Source of the DNA: Dirofilaria immitis | Taxonomy: Eukaryota > Nematoda > Chromadorea > Rhabditida > Onchocercidae | DNA: 64,000 nt | Assembly: GCA_024305405.1 (NCBI GenBank) | Contig: JAKNDB010000079.1 | Location: forward strand, 1,928,501-1,992,500 | Reading direction: 5' to 3' | Shown: one piece after another, positions 1 through 12,400 of the stretch | How positions within the stretch are numbered: the stretch's first letter is position 1 | Layout of the letters: each line of letters opens with the position of its first letter | The notes under the pieces: model-generated | The model's input: only the letters and a program-made list of their open reading frames with translations | Databases searched by the model: none | Told to the model about the DNA's origin: nothing | Program-made: the position numbers and the translations under genes

Positions 1-161
1 CTCCATTTAATTTCTAATAGAAGATTCCATATGCAAATTTCGAAAATGCCAATTCAATGTCACGGAACTGAGACTAATCTTTCGAAAGTTATGAACTTAT
101 ACGATCCTGTAAAACTTTTCAAATGATATGAATCGATTTCAAACTTTTTTTTACAACATAG
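1..161. other. Upstream intron or unresolved 5' sequence of the phosphodiesterase gene
   Basis: No convincing exon was found. A splice acceptor ends at 161, directly before the first recognisable phosphodiesterase exon, so this stretch is best read as the end of an intron. The N-terminal GAF-A region and the start codon should lie to the left of the window. Confidence 0.5.
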
Positions 162-3100
162 ATTAACTGTACGAAGTTTAGCTTGCATCAAGCAAAAATA
201 ATGGCGCTTGTATATGGTGTAATAATGAACAACGAAAGCTAAATACTTTCCTGCTCGATGTTGTGAAGTAGGTTTTTTCAGAATGTTATACCGAAACAGA
301 TGATAACTCTTCCTGTTATTAGATCAATATTTCAGGATATTGTCAGTATGGATACTGTTATTATGAAAGTTATGGTACGTTATTCGATTGTATTTTTGTC
401 GTTGATTAGTAATCATAATATTAAATGATATGATATGATAATAATAAATGATATGATAATAATTTTTTTTCTTCAATAATTTGAGATAAAAGGAGTAACA
501 TAATGATAGTAAAAAGAACAGAGGAGAAAATTTATGAATACGGATGGATTAAATAATTTCATTTCGATGAATTTTCTAACTTAAAGCTTAAAGTTTAAGA
601 AAAAATAAGCTAAAAATTTTTAGAATTTCGCTCAAAAGTTGACAAATGCAGATCGATCTTCACTTTTTCTTGTTGATCATAAGAGAAATGAATTGTACGC
701 CAGAATTTTCGATATCGGTGTAGATACTCAGCAGGACGAACAAATTAAGATTAACGAAGATGGTAATAAGGAAATTAGGTAACATACAATTATTCATATC
801 AATCTATTACCTTCGATAGAATTAAATAAAGGTAGAGAAGAATTATGCAATTTGAAAAAGCAAAATGAAGAGAAGAATTACCGTAGATTGCTTAAAAAAA
901 CAATTAGGCAAGGAACTATTGGCTTAAAAATTGTAATAAAAAATACGAAATGGATTTTATTATCTTAATTTAAATAAAAGAACAACAGGAGTAGATAATA
1001 AATTTATTCTCCAGCAACCTCTAACCTTTTAATGATTTAAATACTCATATCTTTCCTCTTTCATGTACTTTGATTAAATTGATTCTATTCCTTTTCTTAC
1101 AATGGAATCAATTTAATAGATTCTCAGCCAGTAAAGGTATCAGTGGATATGTTGCTATGACAGGAAAAGTTTTAAATATTGAAAATGCTTATGAAGATCC
1201 GCGATTCAACAAAGAAATAGACCAGAAGACAGGTTATAGGACTAAGAATATTCTTTGCATGCCAATTTTCATTCGTAAATCGTAAGTTTCAATTTAATTT
1301 GATGCAGTAAATTTTTCGATTTTGTTAATCTTCATTAAATAATTAATTTTTGTTTAACTATGCTTCGATAGTATCGAGAATGATACACTAGGCTAGGCTC
1401 TAATTATTCCATTCCTTTATATCCCTTTTCATACTTCAACGAAATTTGAGCAGTTTTGAAGTTATCCCGAGAGTTCCAGAGAATCCGATCAAATATTTAT
1501 ACATTGTCATTTAATATAGAGTGATTGGTGTGGTACAAATGATTAACAAAGCGGATGGTCCTTTTACAAAACAGGATCAAAAGTCCTTTGAAACATTTGC
1601 TGTATATTGTGGTCTAGCACTACATCATGCTAAGCTTTATAATCAAATAAAACGCTCCGAACAGGTTTCTATCAATTCATCAAAACTGTTAATACATTAT
1701 TAAAGTATCTAGGATTTTCATTGACAAATAGCCTATCTGATGATACTGATTAATAGGCTAAATGTAAGTGAAGAAAATGTGATAAGAGGAATGTTAATAC
1801 TCAACTTTTATCAATATTACATTTCTTGTACAGTAAAAATATTTCGATCAACTTATAATTATACTAAAAAGAATGTGCAATAAACTATGCGATACTCTAG
1901 AAGTCTTCAGATTCGTAAGATATTTTTATTACTCTCGAATTTTCTGCTCAATTTATTAATGATATATGCTTGATGATAGAATTAACCGTAATATCTATAG
2001 AAATATCGGGTGGCATTAGAGGTACTGGCATATCATAGCGTATGCAATAAAGAAGAAGTGAACAAGCTAAAAAGTATCACAATCGAGAGTGACATTACAG
2101 AGTTGGACAAGTTTGTGATTATTTTGCATTTAGTATTCAATTTTCATTTCTATGCAATAATTATCATTTGCTTGTTTTATTGGTAAATTGCTTTTTTTTT
2201 TTTACATAAGTGAATCTTTAACTAAGTTTAATTATTATAATTACCGTACGTATTTTCTAAAGCCAAGTCATTGGTAGTGTTTTTCTGAAGTCAAATAATG
2301 TTTTTATATTTGTGATGAATATAGAAGATGGAATAAAAGATAATTAAAAACTGATCAAAAAAGAATATGGAAAAGGATTGGATAAATAAAGATAATAAAT
2401 ATTATGATTTTATAGTTTTGATTTCAATGGATTTCAATTAACAGATCTTGAAAAGCCGCTTTATGCTGTTTATATGTTTCGAACATTGTTTCAAGGAAAA
2501 TTGTAAGTTATATATGCGGAAGAAAGATAAATATATTCATATTCATCTTACTAAATATGAATTAATCGATTTGATTTTCCATTCTCTGATAATATCAATA
2601 TAAACAAAGTTCTTGTTTATATTAGTGAAATGAAATTTTCTCTAAATAATCAAGAATGAATAATTAATTATCAGTAATTAACATTATTTACTTTTGAGAA
2701 ATTAATTAATATTTCAGCAATTATGACGAGAATGATTTGATCCGTTTCGTATTAACAGTACGCAAAAATTATCGTCAAGTAATGTATCATAATTGGACAC
2801 ATGGATGGACTGTAGCACAAGCTATGTACTGCATGCTTCGAACTACTACAATTTTCACGTTAAAACAAGTGAATGTTTTAATCATTTCGATATCTTATCA
2901 ATTGATAAGCATAAGAAAAGATATCAATGAAAAGAAATAAAAATAGTATCCTAAGAAATTACATCACCGTGTAGTTACGTTATCAGTTCTCAAAACTCCA
3001 ATTTTTTGAATTTTATAATTTTTTAGAATATGAATTTTTGAAGTAAATTTTCTTTGCATTATAGCATTCCAAGCAATATGATTTTTGATACTAAAGTTCA

Positions 3101-5000
3101 ATTATTGTGAAAGCATAAGAGATATATCATATTCCTGAAAACATTTTATAATATTATCTTATCCATTGATTAGAGTACTAACGATCAGTCTTATTTTGAT
3201 AAAAGTTATGCCAACTCTCGGTCATTGCGATAATCCTAATCAGAATCGAGAAATGCAGAAATATTTCAGAAGATATATTATTTGAAGTAGCCCTTAATAT
3301 ATTTTCAAATTTAGCGAATAAAATTTTCAAAATGATGGTCTATTTAGAAATCTATCTCAAAATCACTTTGTCCTTGTAGATTATTTATTTTACAGTCCCT
3401 TGCACTCTATGTGGCTTGTTTATGTCATGATCTCGATCATCGTGGCAAGAATAATGCCTATATGAAATTGATGAGCAGTCCCTTAGCATCAATTTATTCA
3501 ACATCAGTAATGGAACATCATCATTTCAACCAAACTGTCATTATTTTACAACAGGTCATCCTTTCCCTTCTTTCGATTTTCATTATGTGTAATAATTTTG
3601 ATATAATAAACGTCCTTGCGAGGTCATCTATCGCATATTTCAGGTTGGTCATAATATTCTGAAGTCATTCTCCTCAGAGGAATATAAAGAAATATTAGGT
3701 ATCATCAAACATTGCATAATATCCACTGATTTGGCAGTCTTTACTAACAATAAAACGGAATTGGAAACAATTTTAGCTGATGGTACTTTCAGTTGGAAGA
3801 ATGAAGATCATCAGTAAGTAGGTCCAGTACTCTGGAATTTAGCATTTGTGACTTTCTTTCATATTCGAGCATCTCCGTAACAATAAAATAACGTCCTAAG
3901 ATCGGTGCAACAAATTAAAAGTTGGCCTAAATTCAAGTGAAGATCCATATTTTTCAAATGCAATATCACAATAAAAAGTCCACTAAAATTGCCAAAATTA
4001 AATGATGAATTTGGTAAATTAATGAATTCTATAAAATTTTAGGAAATTATTCAACCTATAATAATTTCAGGCTTTTAATGGAAGCTATTTTAATGACTGG
4101 CTGCGATCTGATTGCGGCTACAAAACCATGGTCTATTCATACAAAAGCTGTACAAATAATATTCGGGGAGTTTTATGAACAGGTTACGGTTTAACTCTAT
4201 TATCTATCTTTTTCGAATTTAACGATTAGGATTGATAGAGATTTGATCTGATTCGGTATTCCAAAAGTTCCTAAGGAAAATTAATCATTTAAGCAAGACT
4301 GATGAATTATGCTCAGAAAAGCAAAATCTTTTTTACAGAATTTGAAGCTTTATTTTATTTTTTTAATGAATTTTTAGACTTGAATATTTTGTCATTCTCA
4401 TATAATGCAATATCTTTGATTTAAATAACGACTCTAATTAGCTGGAAAATTTAGTGAGAAGTAAAGAAGTGAGTGATGTGATGTGAATTCAAGATGAAAT
4501 TGCTGAAATTTATAAATGAAAATCTGTAGATTTTAATCTATTCGTGATTGTTTAATCTTTGATATTTATTATAATTCACTATTTTGGACAAAAATTCATT
4601 TATTATATCAGGGTGATGCGGAACGAAAAAGTGGACAGAAACCGATTGCTATGATGGATCGAGAGAAAGTGAATAAGTTGCCACAAGTGCAGGTTTCTTT
4701 TATGAAATATATCTGCGTCCCGTGTTATGAATTGATCGTTGCGGCAATCCCTGAATGTCAACAATTGCTTGATCGTTGTTTGTGAGTATTCCGATACTCT
4801 TTAATTATCATTCTCAAATAAATTACTATCTTTTCTTTCACAAGAAAGAAGAAGGAATCTTTGAAGTGATTACAATCAATAGAATAAAAAGAAGAACTAT
4901 GATATCACTGATAATTCAATTATATTTAAGGTACAACATGAAGAAATGGCAGGAATTGGCTGATGAGCAAAAAAAGCGGAATTTAAGAAAAATAATTTAA
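162..5000 (+). CDS. pde-5: PDE10-type dual-GAF cyclic nucleotide phosphodiesterase (3' part)
   Basis: It hydrolyses cAMP and/or cGMP in the cytoplasm. Exons: 162-267, 323-374, 624-778, 1120-1281, 1520-1664, 2001-2110, 2416-2502, 2718-2868, 3396-3554, 3644-3813, 4071-4182, 4612-4781, 4931-5000; all phases agree from 323 on. Exons 624-1664 encode the second GAF domain ([47 protein letters not shown]). Exons 2718-4781 encode the catalytic domain: [12 protein letters not shown], the HD signature [26 protein letters not shown], and the purine-binding glutamine in LPQVQVSF. The metal-ligand His and Asp residues are all present. Text around [20 protein letters not shown] and [10 protein letters not shown] matches vertebrate PDE10A better than PDE5 or PDE11. 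About 549 residues lie in the window; the start is outside. The first exon carries a one-base frame break in the A-run at 235-237. The protein ends soon after the last catalytic helix, without the longer PDE10A tail. Confidence 0.9.
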
Positions 5001-6499
5001 TCGATCCCATTCGTTACTAATATAATCGTTGAAGCCAAAAATGTTAGTTGCTTTCAGGATATATAAAAAACTTGTAGCATAATGGAAATCGATGTTTCAT
5101 TAATAATTGCTCTGTTATGATCATAGTCAGGATGCGAATGCGCTCTTGTCCAAATATATTACTAATAATCATTCTTAATGATGAATAAAGATCATATTGT
5201 TTGAAGTTTTAAAATGAAGCATAAATATATCTTATGCATTTAATTCGCACACACACATATATATATATATTTATTTATATGCTTGTGAACATGTCTAATT
5301 GTTAACTTCATGATGATAAAATTCATCAATCAATCTACAAATTATAGACAAGCTGAATCCTTGGAATGAAGCAGCAATAACAATAACAACAATATGCTAA
5401 TACTGTTAATTATAATATTAATAAGATTTAAATTTAACATAAATAATTTCATACTTACGATTTAAATTAACTATAAGACATTTAAATTAACATAAATAAT
5501 TTCATACTTACTGAATTGTTAAATGCTTTTTACCCGTCGATATGAATTAATAAAATAATACATACCAAAGGGTAGTAAAAGATGAAACAAGGCCTAACAT
5601 CTCAAAAACTATATCATTGTTCATCAAGCAACAAACTGCTAACATCGAATATCAAACAGTGATAAAAATATGATAATATCATTTTGTCATATAAATAAGA
5701 AATCAAAAATAAGGCCCAATATAAAAATAACAAATGTAAGAAAGTAATACAATTATATCTCTTCGTTTCGATAGTTTATTTCATCAAATAATTATTTCTG
5801 TTTTGTTTAACTACAGAATTAAAATTGATATATAATGATGCGCTATTGTTCTCTCCTTTTCATGCTATAATTATCGATCATTTATGGCAAATGTTTAATT
5901 GTTTATTCTAATCGAATCAAAAATTAGATTCTTCAGAAATTTTCTTGTATTTTCATTAAAAAAAGAAAAAGTTATCCTATCAAACGTTACTGCTGATGAA
6001 TGAATGAATCTCTTTCAAATAAATTAAATTCAATTTCTGTAATAACTCATCAAAGATATGAGGAGTTCAACGAAGAGAAATGATTTGATCATACATAATA
6101 ATCAAATTAAAAACGAAGATGAGGAAAGCATCAGTGAACAATGCAATCTTCTGAAGAATAGAGAAAAAAATGAAATTAAAGATTCCCAATAAAATGTCAC
6201 TATTATTCGTTACTTTAGTAAACTCTCTCGTCCTCTACATTTCTTGGTGCAAAATTTGATGATGCGATGATGAATAATCAAATCATACGAATAAATGATT
6301 TTCTATAGATAGCAGCAAAAAGCTTCCGGTAAGTACAGATAAATCAGATGAGCACAACAATGTATAAAATATACAACATGTTGAAGTAATGCTACTCTTA
6401 GGCTTATTTTATGGAAAATGATGCATAGGAAGAGAAGGAATTATTTTACTTTTATGAAATGTGTTTAAATTTGTTAAAACTTATCGATCGATCAATCGA
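5001..6499. other. Convergent intergenic region between pde-5 and nab-1
   Basis: AT-rich 3' flanks of two genes pointing at each other. It holds a CA/TA microsatellite at about 5250-5280 and a near-perfect direct duplication (5426-5458 and 5480-5511). No coding signal was seen. Confidence 0.6.
5426..5511. repeat. Two-copy direct repeat, about 32 bp
   Basis: The segment ending in aataatttcatacttac occurs at 5426-5458 and again at 5480-5511. The copies differ mainly in the length of one T-run. Confidence 0.75.
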
Positions 6500-9400
6500 T
6501 CAATGCACTGGCGCAACCGTCCTTAACCTACTTTCCTTTTCTAGCTGCTTCCGTTCACGTTCAATTTTCGATTTAATAGCTTTAATCTTTTTCTTGATTA
6601 CAGCACGATCAGAATGATTCTGAATACCCATTGCCTAAAATAGGAAAAATTATTGCGAGAGAAAAATTTTACATTATGAAATCTATGCTATGTATTTTGT
6701 GTAAAATTGATTCTCTTAAAATTTATCATTATTTCAAAAGAAGACAAAGTTATGTTCAATGAATGTATCAACATATTTCACCAGAAGTTAAAAAAAAATT
6801 TTATTTTCCATGTATAAATATTCATCGATCTTTCAAATCGTTGTGAAAAATTTTGTTTCATAAGAAAAAAACTATCCAACTATTTCTTCATATTTTCGCG
6901 AAATTAAATCCTAACTAAAAACAAATTAAGCAAAAGCAGCAGTTGCATTAACTATTATCATAAAAGTGAATATCATGAGTGATAAAATCTATTTTTGATA
7001 GTGATAAACTATTTTAAAATTTCCACTCCTATTGTTTATAATAAAAGAATATTCCAAAAATAACCAATCATCTTTATTTTGTATCATTTTTTCAATTTAA
7101 TACAGGAAATTATCAAAAAATTTGCAGTAATTATAAGTACTATCGGCAGCTTTTCAATTTAAATTATTTAAATCAAATCTTCGTCATAATTTAAAGATAA
7201 AAATAATTACAATTTTTGATTCGAACTGAAAACTATTCTCATGGATAGTTACATACCGTATTCTGAAAACTAATATCACATGCATATAAGAGAATCTCGA
7301 TATGAATCATACTAACCGGAAGATTTAGAATATCGAAAAATAAATAAATAAAAGAAGTTTATTTCATACGATGATCCCAATAGTACATTCTATTTCTAAC
7401 TACATTGTAATTGTTTGTAGATGTTGTAAGCTCTTGAAAACTTTTATTCACATATTTCAGAAATTTCCCATAAGAAATGATGAAAGAATTTATTCCTTTC
7501 ATATGGCTTATATGATAAAAATTCAATTTCGATATATACATAATTTTGGAATTCACATTTTCCTTTGTAGTATTTAAATGATGTATTTCATTTTACAACA
7601 ATTTTAATGAGACACAAAAATTTTAGAAACTATTGACCACACAGAAAGCGACACTTTTTTTAGAATAATTAATAAAAGTCAGAAACGAAATGTCATCAGC
7701 CGAGATAAAAATGAACCGTACCATTATGAACACACCATCAAGACCTATATAAATTCTTTACATTTATGTGAAGAATTTATGTCATCTTATCTTTAGTGGC
7801 AGAGAGAATAGAATTTTCTAGCTTCAAATTCATTATTTTTCCAACACAAGGAGTATATTCTTTTCAACTTTAATTTATTTAAATATTCATCAAATGGACA
7901 AATGAAAATAATTACCGAAAATATTTCCTAAAAATAAATATGATAAAATTTAAAGATGTGTATGAAAAAATTTCTAAATATAAAAATTAAAAAATTACGT
8001 TAAATAAAAATGAAATTTTGAGAATAAGAAACAGGAAAACTTAAAAAAAATAAGACTAAATAGAATTTAAAAATTAGAATGTCTCGTACTTTTTATTCAA
8101 TTTTTAATATTATAAAGAATTTCGATGGAAATCATTCTTTAGAATGTGATACCACTGAATTGAGTTACGGCAGTTCTATACGTTTAATAAATCTATTTTA
8201 CTTCTCTTGATATTACTAGGATGGCACTCATTCGTTAGTATTAGAAAAAAAATCAATTTGTTAAAATCATATAGAAAAGATTAAAATAAAAACTATTTAG
8301 TCTTATTTAGGACTATAAGTTTACTTTGAATTGAAGTTTAAAATGAAATATGTAATTTAAAAAAAAAAAACTGGTACGTATATTAAAGGCATACTGTTTT
8401 AAAATGTAGAAGTGATGAGAAAAGATTTACATGATGATTGCAAATACTATAGTATATAAGCTTAAATTAAATAAAACAAGAAATTCAAATTTCGATATAT
8501 TATGAAATGAAATGGATATTGTTTTCTCTTTGAATATTTGAATATTGTCAAGAAAATCTAACTCTTCAACAAATCATAAATTGACATTACCTTTAACTTG
8601 TTCCCATCCAAATCTAGAAACTTGGTACCATTGATTTGATTAACGGTAAATTCAGGAATGTATTTGTCCAAACCCATTTGAATCAATAACTGGCAAACAT
8701 CATCGCATGTCCAATGCAGTACCTGGAGCCCCTTAACATTTACCAAATTTCATTGCATACATCTTTTATTTCCCTATTCACTACTACTATTTTTAATCAT
8801 AATCACTACGAAATATGAACTTATAAAACCTTACTCTTTTAATCCCCATAACACTTTAGATCCCCATAACACTTTTATATATATATATATCAGGAAAAAA
8901 AGTTCTGCCTTTTAATCTAACACATTTATATGAAACTTAATTTATAATATAAATATGTATAACTGCAAATTACCTGAATGGACTGAAACGTATCGCGCCA
9001 GAATTCATGTTCCGCTGAAACTGCAATTCTGATTTAATTTTATAAACAAAGATCTAGATAAATTCTCTCTTTCCTATTATCATTTAATTCATTCATTTTT
9101 ACCATTTAATTTCAATTAATATTGTTTTGTATAATCCACTCTTCGAAAGTTTCTGTTGAAGCAAACACATTAAGTTAGCAAATTATATTCTAAATTTGGT
9201 TCACCTAATTTATTTGTCGAAAAATATTAACTTACTTGTAATATAACGTTTTCTTAATGGGAATAATATTCTGCGATGAGCGAATTTGTGAAGCATAGCC
9301 GGACTAGCTGGTTCCGAGATTCGTGGTACTGGACTATCACGCGATGATTTCTGCTCATCGGATGCATCATCAGCACCACTTTCACAGGCACTTTCTGTAC

Positions 9401-12400
9401 CAGTAATGCGACGATATGCTGACGTTGATGCTGATTTACTAGGCTGAAATATTGAAATCATTCAAACAAGGATACGATACGGATTATAAGAAAAGAGTAT
9501 AAGAAATATTACTTACCAAGCTGGATGTCTTAATAGCGAGAATTTTGGAGGATTTTGCAGAATCATGATCCATTGGACATGTAGGTTTATAAGCTAAAGC
9601 AGGACTGACATCTCGAGCTGCTAATTGTTCTTTGAGCTCCGACAATTCATTTTCCATCACAGTCGTACGTCTGAAATGGCTTTTTTTCCTCAATTATACA
9701 TTTTTTGGCAAAGATGAGCATAAAGTACACACGACAGAGTTTTATTTCACATATACTATTGTTTGGCCTCACCGAAGCGATAAAATGAGAAGTTTTAGGA
9801 AAGATGAGAATATACCTTTGTGCCATCTCATCGAGTCTTCTTTCCAATTCTTCGATTCGTTCCTTCAGTTGGCCCACTAGGGCACTGTAGTGAGCATCTT
9901 TCTGTCGTAACTGATCCACATGCGCTTCTTCGCGTTCCAATAGTTCTTTTTCTCTATGAATTAAAATGAAGTCAGATGAGTGTCGAGATAATACCGTCAT
10001 CAACCATTCCAAAAATTATGATATATCTTGAGCTTATTGGAAGGCAATCTTTCAATCTTTAAGATTAATTCGCATGACTTAGATTCATATCTTGCTTGCT
10101 TTTTATATTCACATCTCTCTTTAGTCTACTAGAGTCTCATAACTAATTTTTTCTTCCATTTTGAATTCTAGCATGTATTGTGCATTTTTACAGAATTGAA
10201 ATTATTAACCCTGCATAACTTTATGACAACTCTGACTTATAAAGTTGTCATAAATCATTTATATTAAATTCATGACTCATTAAATCTAACACAACTAACC
10301 TTTCCTGGTAACTACGTAACAGTTGATTTGCTTGCTCATATTTACTTTCAAGCATGGCATAATGAGCCCTTGAACTTTCCAGGATCTCCTTCATCTGATC
10401 GGCCTTCTTTTGTGATTCGGTAAGCTCCACTTCAAGATCATCTATACGTTTCTGTAACATCAAACATCTCATAATGCACAAGTTTTTTTATTTGCAGGAA
10501 ATAAAAATATCATCAAAACTATATCTCAGAATAGGATACAAAATTGGGAAATAGATACCCTAATTTTCCGTTCTTCCTTCAATATTGGTTCCTCGCTATC
10601 ATCACTGTCGCCCTCATCCTCATCTAATTCTTCCGTTTCTCGGAATCGATCTGCCTCAATGATTGTCTGATGAGCTGCGCAACTTCACTTTCGTCTAAAT
10701 TCTCTTCTCGACCTATTGTAAAGACTACCTGAAACAAAAATTATTCCTAAACTATCCACTAAAATGCAGGATGTAATTTGGTAAAATAGATATGCATGAA
10801 GAAATGCTGACCTCACTTCCGGTAGCTCGCAGAGTTTCAGCAGCGAAGATTTGGCTCACACCTACTAGACTAACTCCGTCGACACTTACAATCTGGTCGC
10901 AAACTCGAATCTGGCCGTTACGATGAACCGCTCCACCAGGCGTTATACTCTTTACGAATATCCCCAACTTTTCCAGACCGGAATCAGCACCCACTCCCAT
11001 ACCAATAATGGAAACCTGCACAGAAAAATCCGACAAAATATGTGCCAAAATAAAATCAAGACAAATTGCAAATCTGAAGCATATAATCATACCCCTAGTC
11101 CTTCAGTGCCTTTTTTCAAATGTACATCGAATATTTGCATTTTATCAAGACGTCGTTCAAGTTCATATTCAGCACATGACGCTACCGGATCAATTTCATC
11201 GTTGCGACGGTCGTAATCCATGATACTATGCGTTGAAAAAACCTGAAACTTACCATAAATATTTGAATACAAATATTATTCACATCCAATTTTGAATCGC
11301 TTATTTTTCCCATTATTATCGTGTCCACGAAAGATGAAATTCTTTTACTCTCAGAATTTCTGCAAAAATTTGATCATCTCAAAAGAAAATGCTAACCTTA
11401 ATCGGAGCAGTGCTAAAGGAAACTTTTCGTCCTGCAACATCGAATTCAGGTGAAAGCCCTCGTATCACCTCTGTAACGCCTTGTAAATCACCATTTGAAT
11501 CATTTCTCACTCCAGACGAGCATTCTTCTAATAATGTATTAAATGCAGTTGTGTTCTCGACTTCAGTGCTATTTTCCTGCAGCTGATTATCATCATCATC
11601 ATCATCATCATTCTCCGGTTTACGACTTTTCACGAGAGCATATGTGGTGTGCTTCACTGCTTGTTCCTAAAAAGTATTTTCGACATTATACTATCAAAAT
11701 ATATCCATTAAATATCTACTTATGAATTCCGATCATATTTATTTCGAAACTGATTTAAAGTTACACTGATATACATACATAGATCTATGTAGAAATTTCC
11801 TTGAAAGATTGTATTATAACTCAAATTTATTAAATCTAGAGAACCAATTACTATAGTCAAATTGAATTTTGATGAAAATTAAAGAATCACGAATTAGTTA
11901 GCGAATATGTAATTATAAAATATTTTTTTCTTATAAAGATTTTATATAAAAGTCATTATTAATCTTCACAACAATCATAAATTAGCTGCAGCTGGGAAGT
12001 AAGTATTAGTTGATTTTGGGGTCAATTTAAGACTTAATCGCTACTTACTAAAAATAAAGAACTCTTCTTGAAACCAAGATACTAATAGACTATCAATGGA
12101 AATGGACAAGCAAATCTTTTCATCTAATTTGTTTATGAAATAGCATTATAAGTAAACACTATTTTTTTCACCTTATCATTTTCATCCTGTGCTACTGTAC
12201 TAATTGCATCAGCATTTTCAATGTTATGACTATCACAAGTTCCATGCATAGATAGGCCTTCTAGTCCACCAAATCGTCGTTTATAGAATGAGGGATCACG
12301 CCAATAAGGTTCATAATTGGCCTTTTTGTAATTACTGAATCCAATGCAGACATTGGCGAACTATAAAGCAACATTTGCTTTTAATAAATAAATGAGGAAA

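Noticed and set aside
9647..10012. 121-residue minus-strand frame as a separate gene
   Set aside because: It is a neurabin coiled-coil exon with intron read-through at both ends.
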